A DNA stretch of 64,000 nucleotides from Coix lacryma-jobi var. lacryma-jobi. Lineage: Eukaryota; Streptophyta; Magnoliopsida; Poales; Poaceae. The translations under genes and the position numbers were made by a program. The number at the start of each line of letters is the position of its first letter. The first letter of the stretch is position 1. This document shows, piece after piece, positions 56,362-64,000 of this stretch. The notes under the pieces are model-generated. The model made no database searches. It had not been told where the DNA came from and saw only the letters and a list, made by a program, of their open reading frames with translations. The stretch covers positions 22,934,842 through 22,998,841 of the forward strand of contig CM019822.1 of the NCBI GenBank assembly GCA_009763385.1, in the 5' to 3' direction.

Positions 56362-56654
56362 GTGGGCACACTTCACCTGGTCGGTAAGTATGCAGATAAA
56401 CTTCAGCATGGTCGATCTAGAGACTGGACAGTTGTTGCTGTTATGTAAACATAAAGTGGGCACACTTCACCAGACTTCCAGAAGTCATTTTTTCTTTTTT
56501 TAAGAGCACATCGCATCTTGTGGGTTCTTGGTATAGTAGTCAACAGAATATAACTTGATCGGAGATCAGGTTTTGAAGTATAGATGAAGCTGCTCGGAGA
56601 TGTTGTCAAGATCTTTTTTAACCACTTCAAGATTCAATGTGCTCGGGGACTAGC

Positions 56655-57168
56655 TGTGGGGGTATAAACCCAGGTACCCTCACGGCTAGACTTGAGCTGC
56701 TTGATAAAGGTCGACCCAACTTACTGCGAAGGATCGTGTCGATAAAGCCCAGCTGGTCGGGCAAACGGCCCAGCTGGTCGGATGATGGCACGGGAGCCTT
56801 CTCAGGCAAGGAAGCGTAGTCGGTTAGGAAAGGTATAGTGTTCCCCACGATACGAGATTGTAATCGACTAGGTTTCCTTATTCTACCGTTAGATCCGATC
56901 TACTAGGATCTGTAACCCTGCTCCCCGCGGATATATAAGGCGAGCAGGGACCCCTCTCAAAAACACGTTCATCAATATACAGAGTAGACAACTCGACGCA
57001 GGACGTAGGGTATTACGCTGAACTCGGCGGCCCGAACCTGGATAAACCCTCGTGTTCATCTAGTTTCGTCCCTGTGTCACGTCCGGATCATCGTTCCACG
57101 CGCCTTCCCCGCTAATCTACCACCTCGGGCATACCCCTAGGTGGGCTATCGACCGTATTCCGTCGACA
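56655..57168 (+). repeat. 3' LTR of Tat Gypsy (514 bp)
   Basis: TGTGGGGGTATAAACCC ... CCGTCGACA, matching 38095-38609. TATA box ATATATAAGG at 56931-56940. Confidence 0.94.
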
Positions 57169-58114
57169 TTGGCGTTTCTCTCAACCGCCTGCACTGCGGG
57201 CCAGTAGAAATACGAGCACAACACATGTGGTTGCTTATCAACCGCCTGTAGAAATGGATTTCCACATGCGGTTGACTTAGCGAACCGCCTGTGAAAATGG
57301 ACATTTCCACAGGCGGTAGTGAACCGTCTGTGTAAAATTTTTCCAAAAAACCCCGAAAATAAATATTTTAATTAGGGGGATGACCCCACCGCCTAGCGTC
57401 CACCTGTCTCCGTCGAAGTCGCAAGTCGCGGCATTTTTTCGCGCAAAATTCGTGGCTAATGCGGCCGGTGGGATTCGAACCCATGACCTCGGGTTCACAA
57501 GCACTACACCACACACTCACATGTGTTAATATACCCTTTCGGTTCCCCACATATTATACAAACTCGAGTGTAATTTGTTTGTTTGAGGTCCTAAACGATT
57601 TTAAATCAAAAAGTTGTCAACTATAAAGTTTTATAACTTTTCGAGACGAATAACTTTTGTACTGGTCATTTCTCCATCCGAGGTCGTTCATAAAATTTGA
57701 ATTTCAAATTTGAGACCATTCAAACATATTTTTCATTGACAAGATGATTTCAAATAAAAAGTTGTAATTTACAAAGTTTCATAACTTTTCGAGATGAACA
57801 ACTTTTATTTTTGGTGTTTTCTCATCCGAGATCGTCTGAAAAAATCAAATTTTAAAAAACACATGTATTTCTATAGGCGGTTGTCTTAACAAACCGCCTC
57901 TAGAAATCCATTTCTACAGACGGTTCTAGACTTGAGGCTCACCGTTTCATTTCTACAGGCGCGTGCTAAAACCGCCAGTAAAAAAGGAGGCGCTGGTGGA
58001 TTTCTATAGGCGGTTCTAGACTTGAGGCTCACCGTTTCATTTCTACAGGCGCGTGGTAACTAAAACCGCCAGTAAAAAAGGAGGCGCTAGAAAAAAATCA
58101 TCTTTCTACTAGTG
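57169..58114. mobile_element. Right part of the CACTA element
   Basis: Follows the Gypsy target duplication. It has inverted subterminal repeats (AACCGCCTGTAGAAATGG, CATTTCTACAGGCG and variants) at both ends, a middle AT-rich part with duplicated AAAAGTTGT-CTTTCATAACTTTTCGAGA-type segments, and a tRNA-like stretch at 57430-57535. No transposase coding is seen. Confidence 0.85.
57430..57535 (-). other. tRNA-like stretch with a Pol III B box
   Basis: The minus strand contains GTGTGGTGTAGTGCTTGTG, then GGTCATGGGTTCGAATCCC. The latter is a perfect B box and T-arm (57471-57481 on the plus strand); the former resembles an A box. The arm between is too short and the acceptor stem does not pair, so it is a tRNA-derived remnant, not a tRNA gene. 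Confidence 0.5.
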
Positions 58115-58526
58115 TCCGCCGCAAGCATTGGACAGCAGATCGGCACAAGAGACATGGTCTAGAGGCACGCAAACTCTGTTATTTGTGCGACCAAGAGCAA
58201 GAGTCCATCGACCACATCGTCGCCTCATGCCCTTTCTTCCAGGAACTATGGTTCTACATACTTCAAGCGCTCGGCAAACAACTACCTACAGCAGCACCCT
58301 CTGTCAGGATCTGGTGGCGAAGGCTGCGCTCACTTTGAAACAAAGAACAACGTGCAGGTATGGACTACTTGTTTGCGCTCGTATCCTGACAAGTCTGGAA
58401 AGAGCGCAATGTGCGGTGCTTGAGGCGCCATCCACTTTGATCGACATGCTGCAACTCATCAAGGCGGAAGCCGATCGGTGGATCGTGGCCGACGCGCGGG
58501 GGCTGGAAGCTCTAGCTAGGTCTTAG
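58115..58526 (+). pseudogene. LINE reverse transcriptase zinc-binding C-terminus, right part
   Basis: Continues the frame from 38060: RRKHWTADR, then the zinc-binding RT domain (LCYLCDQEQESIDHIVASC, CPFFQELWF), two stops (after RRLRSL and FALVS) and the usual end VWKERNVRC. The final part of the frame is shifted (MLQLIKAEADRWIVADARGL) and ends at 58526. It is a decayed 3' end of a non-LTR retrotransposon. Confidence 0.87.
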
Positions 58527-59222
58527 TTTCCTTTGTAGATCATGGTAAAAGTTGTTCCAACCGCAATGTAGCCAAGTTGTCGTCGTGGCCGGTGACACTC
58601 GGGAGCGAAGCTACATACAGTTTAGGGGTTGCCCAGGCACCCCCTAAATTTTATAAAAAACAGTGATCATACCTTAGAATTTCACCATATGTATGTACCC
58701 CTCATAAAAGATATCTATGCACCCGCAAGCTAAGTGCACCCCTACAATCTACTCTAGCTTCGCCACTGTCTCCTTGTAACCCTGGCGGTGCCCCTCCCTC
58801 CACCCATCGTCCTTTACCGTCGAGTTCCCCCAACGTCTGCAGATTTGGCAGCCTTTCCCCCGCATTAACGAGAACCATGGAGCACGAGTGAGATCTCAGC
58901 TCCAGCTAGATCCATGGAGGTGGTGCGGCGCCCTCCCCACCCTAGCGGCTCCCTCTCTAACCCTAACGACCAAGCTCCCCCACCCTGGCGCCCATGCTCG
59001 CAGATCCGATAGCCATGACCCTCCCCACGTGAAGCGCGTGCTCTCTCTCTCTCATGCTGCAATTGAATGTTTTAGTTGTTTCACACGTTTCATCAGTACG
59101 TTACAATTGAATTATATGGAAGTTGTAAAAGTAGATCGGAACGATGTTGCAAGTGTTTCACATGTTGCAATAGTTTGGTTCGAAATGTTTACGTATGTTA
59201 TAAGTGTTTTGATATCGATGTT
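58527..59222. other. LINE 3' tail and intergenic DNA
   Basis: 58527-58790 includes LINE untranslated sequence. From about 59040 on begins a degenerate repeat of the type TGTTTCACATGTTGCAA that continues after the solo LTR. No gene seen. Confidence 0.5.
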
Positions 59223-59565
59223 TGTCGGTGTTTATTAACCGGCAACTCGTCACAAGATTACCCGGGACGATTTGTTCGGTGGGGATCGGCGTATGCAGAA
59301 CTCGATGGTAAACGCAGAGACAATGATTTATACTGGTTCGGTCTGCTGAATAGCATCCCTACGTCCAGTTTGGAGGGAATAATATCTTGTGTCCTGCGCT
59401 TTGGGTGTCTGGTTGTGTACAATGACCCCTTGTCCCGATCTAGGGAGCTCTGCCTCTCTTTATATAGTCCAGGAGGCCAGAGTCCTAGTCGGTTACAATC
59501 TTAGGAGTCCTAGTTGGACTAGGTCTTCGCCTTTCCTTGCGGAGTACCGGTGACTCTATCTCACA
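59223..59565. mobile_element. Small solo LTR, 343 bp
   Basis: TGTCGGTGTTTATTAACC ... CTATCTCACA with an exact 5-bp duplication ATGTT (59218-59222 and 59566-59570). A TATA-like TTTATATAG is at about 59459. No internal domain, so the superfamily is unassigned. Confidence 0.82.
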
Positions 59566-60030
59566 ATGTTGTATATATTTCACATAAATATCGCAACAGT
59601 ATATTTCAAATGTTTCATTTGTTCGGTCTTTCTCTCGTAGCAAGTTGCAAAGTATTTTATCTCGATCTTGCATATGTTTCACATATATGTTGCAATAATA
59701 TATTTTAAATGTTTTACATGTGCCAGACAAATGTTAGATCTAAGTGTTTCATGTTCCAAGTGTTTTGACAAGGGGTATGATAAGTGATGGTCGCACAGCC
59801 CAGACACCAGGAGATGGGGGTGCATCTAGCTAGGGCGGACATACAGTTGCGCAATGAGCTAGGATGTTGTGCAGCGAGCTAGGATCGGGTCTCGGTCTTG
59901 CCCATTCGAAGAGACAGGAGTGGATATGGGGAAGGAGCCGGACACATAGACGGGGACAAGTTCCCATGCGAGATGAGTTGGGTTGCGAACGTCTGGACGC
60001 GATGAGAGACAAACCTATCATCGCACAGGA
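59566..60030. other. Degenerate repeat and intergenic DNA
   Basis: 59571-59760 is the continuation of the TGTTTCACATGTTGCAA-type repeat. 59790-60030 has GAGCTAGGAT duplications but no gene. Confidence 0.5.
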
Positions 60031-60032
60031 TA

Positions 60033-60178
60033 CTCCCTCTGTCCCTAGATGTCTGGCTAGAAATCCGTATTTCCCTCACAGATATGCTTTCCGGATGTCC
60101 CTAGATGTCTGTCTCTAGAAATCCGTATTTCCCTCACAGATACGCTTTCCGGACGACATAAACATGGGACGGAGGGAG
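60033..60178. mobile_element. Stowaway-type MITE, 146 bp
   Basis: CTCCCTCTGTCCC ... GGACGGAGGGAG with TA on both sides (60031-60032 and 60179-60180). Inside, a 56-bp segment (TCCCTAGATGTCTG, AATCCGTATTTCCCTCACAG) is duplicated. Confidence 0.82.
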
Positions 60179-63100
60179 TATGCATACGAGTCAAAGCAAG
60201 ATGGACTGAGACGACGTGAGTAGATATCGTCTGATGCTAGCGTCTCGGATCAGACGTTCTGACGCTATCAAGTCCGATTTTCTTTACGGTGAAACTAAGT
60301 GGCGCTCGAGTGTTTTATGAGGTCTGGACACTTGATTTTTAGTCATTTGATTTGACACGTGTAACTTGTTTGGCGGCTGCCCGATCTCTCTCCATCGCTC
60401 GAGGGTGGAGTCAAGCGTCGCGTCGGGTCTCACATCATCTCTTCGAGTGGTTGCAATGCATATCTGTGGCTGTAGCAGTATCTCTACACGCCATCTCTCT
60501 CTAATAGCTCGTGTCACATCACTATACATCTCTGGGTTGCAGCAACGTACACATCCTCTCTTAATCCCTAATTAACTATCATCGTTGGTGTTCGTACCAT
60601 AAGTTTAACTCGATTTGTAGTAAGTACATTTAACATTTGCATCTTCGAATAATTTTGTTAAAAAAATTAGATTCAAAGATCTTTCTAATAATACTAATTA
60701 TGTACGATAAATATTAATATATTTTAATTTATATTTAGTTAAAGATGTTTATCGAGAAATGAAAACGACAGTTGTTTAGGGACAGAGGGAGTACATGTTT
60801 ACCAGTGGTTTACAAAGGTTTCCACTCCGCCAACTCAGGGTCTAGGTACCAATGGAGTGATTGGTGTGCATGCTGCAATGCATGCTAACTTATCACATCA
60901 GCTAGCCTACTCATGTAAGACAATTACATGTTATTGGACTATATTTTACTCTTTTTGTTTAGGGTGTCCACAATGTTACTAGCTACGTAGTCATCTCACA
61001 TGTTCTTGGACTATGTGAAGTAGATAAACTATTTATTCGTCACTAGTGACTATTATCTCTCTTACTTTTTTCTTGTCACATTAGATTTAGCTAGCCAAAT
61101 AGCTAGTTGTTGGGGACGCCCTTAAGTGTAAGTTTTGTGTTTAGTTGATGTAAATTGACTATTTATAAATAACAATGATCTGAATTACACAAACAATTGT
61201 CTCATATTTTTTGGATTTTTTAATATTTTTGTATGTTTTATTTATTTGTTTTCTCTTTAATTTTTTTAATTTGGCTTCCATATAAATAATTTGACTGATC
61301 TATTTTGTTTTATTTGTTTCCCCTTTTAAATCTTCTAATTTGTCTTCTATAGGAAGGTAATTTTTTAAGTTTACATGTTCTCTATTTGTATTAATTTTGA
61401 GCATTTGATCTGAATTATATGAGTATAAGAAACACTCGATTCCATCAGCTTGCCAAATTCAAGTGTTTTTTAAGCTTGTGACACTCGAGTGTCACACCCT
61501 CCAAAATTACTCGAGCACGAAATGGATCCATGGCTATGCGTGTGGCCAAATATGACTTTTTTAAAATTGTTACCTAGTTTTTATATTTTCATGCTATATT
61601 ATGGACAATTAAATGGCTTTTTAAAAAGTGGACAATTAAATGAGTAATAAATTACTTTATTTTTATAAAAACTAATTTGGCTAGCTTTATTGTTTGGCAG
61701 TTCCAGCTTGGTTTATCGAAACCCCAACTCCCGGTAAGTCCATTATTTGTTAGTGTGAACAATTCAAATAAATATATCGGGTCAAGCTTAGGCCAATATT
61801 TTTTTAAGGTTTGTGTTTCTCTATCTAATCCAGAATCGGACCCAGGATTAGTCAAAGACTAAGGCTATTGCATTAGACATCAGTGCTAATTATATTTAGA
61901 TATAGAAAAATTGATAATTTGTCCACACAAATGAGGAGCCAAAGACTAGGGCTATGGCCCTAGTGGCCCTAGTGCTAGATCCGCCAATGATCTAATCCCT
62001 ATCCACTAAGGCATCACTTGGAAACTCTTATCCGCAGGACTTTCCCTGTTTTTTTTCACGGTCTGTCGTCCCACGAAGAAATCGACCACAGGCCAAATTA
62101 CCATGATGTTTGGAAGCCTCATGCGGAGGGATGGGGTGACCTGACCCTCGCGTTTTCCGTGGGCGGACTCTTCCCGACATGCGAGGCTGGACGATGCTTT
62201 CTTGTATCAACGATGTGTGAGATGATAACATTTGCGTCAATTTTCCAAACGCATGCCAGTGATAGTGGACGCCACCTTGGGAAATTGAATGACCGCTAAA
62301 ATCCCTCTCTGAGCATTCATACCCTGGATTAATCTGGCCCTAGCTCCCAAACTAGCCCTAAGTGTTGTGGATCAGATTACGCAAAAAAGTTTAAGTCTTC
62401 TGGTAGGGTAGATCAGACTCAAATGTGAAAGGAACAAATCTAGACACTTTAATATTTGACAGAGATATTAGGGATAATATGTCAGTTCGTTGTTCCCTTG
62501 CCTGGTTTGCTTACCTCATCTCATAGAGCAAGGCTAACGTTGCTAGAGAGGAGAGTCAGGGCACACTTAGTTACTTTGCTCTCGCAACTGTTTAGTAGCC
62601 TCACCGGACATAGGTACGAAATGAAGCGAGTTTTATCTTGCTTGTGTGAGAGAGCGAAATTTGCTCTCCAGCCGCCTGGCGAGGTCATCGTTTTCCGTGT
62701 AACTAGCAAGGTGAGGCAAGGCGAAAGAACAAAACGTGCCAGCAGAGAATTTGTTGCTTTCAAGGTAACGAGATAATGGGCAAATGATCTAAATGTGTCG
62801 ACTTTTCTATCTTCTTGCCTGACTAGGCAAGACCGCGCCATCAGAGAATTCAAGCACACCCGCCATTAAATGGATTCCTTGCCTTGGCCCTTGCCCCTTG
62901 ATCACTTGATGGTGCATTATGATAAGTATATTGTTACTGTCAGCGGTGTCATACTCTCAGTCCTGGTCCTATCAATTTGTAGGCCTGAAGCGAAGATTCG
63001 AAGATGAGCCCTTCAATACAATTCTAATAATATAATAATAATGTTTCTCTAATAACTATAGTGCATATAAAAAAAAATACTCCCTTCAATACATTATGGA

Positions 63101-64000
63101 GGTAACATTACCAAGTTGAGAACCGGAGAAAATGATTATTCAATGCCCTAGCAACACGACTGCACTTTAAGAGACTCCTAAATCCCAAATCAAAATTTCA
63201 AAAGAGTCCCAAGTATTTTGTATTCTATAAAAATTAAAGAACGAAAACAAAATCAAATTAAATCTTAATTAAACAAATATAGTTGACATACATTAATCAG
63301 GAGTTAGGGGCAATTGGTACCTCCTCCATACGAAGCCGGCCACCCGGCCGCTTGCTTGTTGCCTCGACGTATGGACGCGTGGCATACAACCAATTGGCGA
63401 TGGTTGTCACAGACTCACAGCATGTAAGGGCAACTCTAACAATTAGTTTTTAAGCTAGTTCTAAGCATTTTTCTTGTATTTTAATAGAGGGGAGAGAAAA
63501 ACTAGCTCTTAGTTAAGAGTTAAGCTCTTACATGTATCTTAAGGTCATGTGAGATTGTTACGTGGGGTCATCCATGTTAAAAGTTATGTACTAAGAGCTA
63601 ATACTGTTGAAGAAATTAGCTTGGAGCTAGCAGCTGACTCCAACGAAAGAAGACGCGGCGGCGGTCGCCTGGCGAAAGTGAGAAACCCAAAGTCACAGAC
63701 ATGGAAGCCGAATCGAGGGAAGCACATCAGCACATCGCATATTTGCTTCCGCTTCCGCTGGGGCTCCTTGCTTTTCCAGTAGGCTAGAGGACGTTATACC
63801 CCCAATACCATTATGACGGTCGTTCACCATATTGAAACTCAGCTAACGATTTGATCGTATCCTCTCTCCTTTCCTTTTCCATCTACGGAACGTGACGGTC
63901 CGCGGCTTGCGGAGGCAAATAGACGAACGATGGGTCCAGCTTGTTCCGCAGCCTGCGAATGCGGTCAGCGGCCTGTGCTTGCGGATATTTTTCTTTTCTT
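60179..64000. other. Intergenic region, no gene recognised
   Basis: Mostly AT-rich. A Stowaway-like terminus (GGGACAGAGGGAGTAC) stands alone near 60780-60794. A 93-codon plus-strand ORF at 62018-62299 begins METLIRRTFPVFFHGL; I do not recognise it and it may be chance. 63420-63620 looks like a MITE (repeated AGAGTTAAGCTCTTA / TAAGAGCTAA inverted pieces) but its borders are unclear. 63640-64000 is more GC-rich and could be near a gene outside the window. Confidence 0.45.

Larger units (their letters stand above)
54136..56654. other. 3' non-coding region of Tat Gypsy
   Basis: Holds the 122-bp array (54398-55129) and a 102-bp array (56109-56361); between them no gene is recognised. The sequence just before the 3' LTR, GTGCTCGGGGACTAGC, is in the polypurine-tract position. 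Confidence 0.7.
38095..57168 (+). mobile_element. Tat-lineage Gypsy retrotransposon, 19 kb with nested inserts
   Basis: LTRs at 38095-38609 and 56655-57168, exact 5-bp duplication TTGGC on both sides (38090-38094 and 57169-57173). Internal order: PBS, gag-pol (protease, RT, RNase H, integrase), then an antisense spliced gene and tandem repeats before the 3' LTR. Integrase last in pol marks Gypsy; an antisense gene downstream of pol marks Tat-lineage elements. Two solo LTRs are nested in it. The LTRs differ at about sixteen positions in 514. Confidence 0.94.
38061..58114. mobile_element. CACTA (En/Spm) element, non-autonomous, filled by nested Gypsy
   Basis: Left end CACTAGTACAGAA at 38061, right end TTTCTACTAGTG at 58114. 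The 3-bp flanks are CCC (38058-38060) and TCC (58115-58117), one mismatch. Its own sequence is only 38061-38094 plus 57169-58114 (about 1 kb). Subterminal inverted motifs of the type AACCGCCTGTAGAAATG recur at 57185-57340 and 57860-58080. No transposase is present. Confidence 0.85.

Noticed and set aside
57277..57550. Minus-strand ORFs of 60-79 codons
   Set aside because: Translations of a tRNA-like stretch in the CACTA element, not protein genes.
58582..58760. Possible short element with ends GGAGCGAAGCTAC / CTAGCTTCGCCACT
   Set aside because: The ends are only loosely complementary and no target duplication was found.

Overview
The window is nuclear DNA from a grass. The host genes have plant introns, the cellulose-synthase-like gene belongs to the grass CslH clade, and most of the sequence is nested plant transposable elements. 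MITE and LTR styles point to a panicoid, probably Andropogoneae-type, genome (inference; no species marker seen). I see no prokaryotic operons, rRNA or intact tRNA genes.

Layout. 1-12892: a Copia (Sirevirus/Maximus-type) element on the minus strand, its far LTR cut by the window edge, with damaged gag, damaged pol and a decayed third ORF. It sits inside a FAR1/FRS-type gene whose 5' part survives at 12893-13660 and carries a nonsense codon. 13661-18980: mostly intergenic, with an OVATE-family domain fragment (16089-16345) and a Tourist-type MITE (17098-17333). 18981-19673: an intact single-exon TIM23-type mitochondrial import gene on the plus strand. 20198-37724: a CslH gene on the minus strand that converges on TIM23. 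Its nine exons have consistent phases, but exon 1 is split by a very young 12-kb Sirevirus (25603-37638) with open gag and pol frames and almost identical LTRs. Intron 5 of CslH holds a 1.4-kb full-length hairpin Mutator-like element with a 9-bp target duplication.

37922-58526: a nest of elements. A decayed LINE (reverse-transcriptase C-terminus) was hit by a CACTA element (38061-58114). The CACTA element was hit by a 19-kb Tat-lineage Gypsy element (38095-57168, TSD TTGGC). The Gypsy element was then hit by two elements that survive as solo LTRs: a 3.9-kb Tekay/Del-like LTR in RNase H (TSD GCTAT) and a 2.1-kb Sirevirus LTR (TSD GCCGC) just upstream of an antisense spliced gene carried by the Gypsy element. 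58527-64000: intergenic, with a small solo LTR (TSD ATGTT), a Stowaway MITE and degenerate repeats.

How it fits together. Only TIM23 looks like an undamaged host gene. CslH (mixed-linkage glucan synthesis family) is complete in every exon except the broken first one, so this allele is probably a recent knockout. The unusual signals are in element non-coding DNA: a run of hairpins with compensating stem changes in the young Sirevirus LTR, palindrome clusters in all three Sirevirus LTRs, repeated polypurine-like motifs, and a shared sequence at the gag-pol junction.
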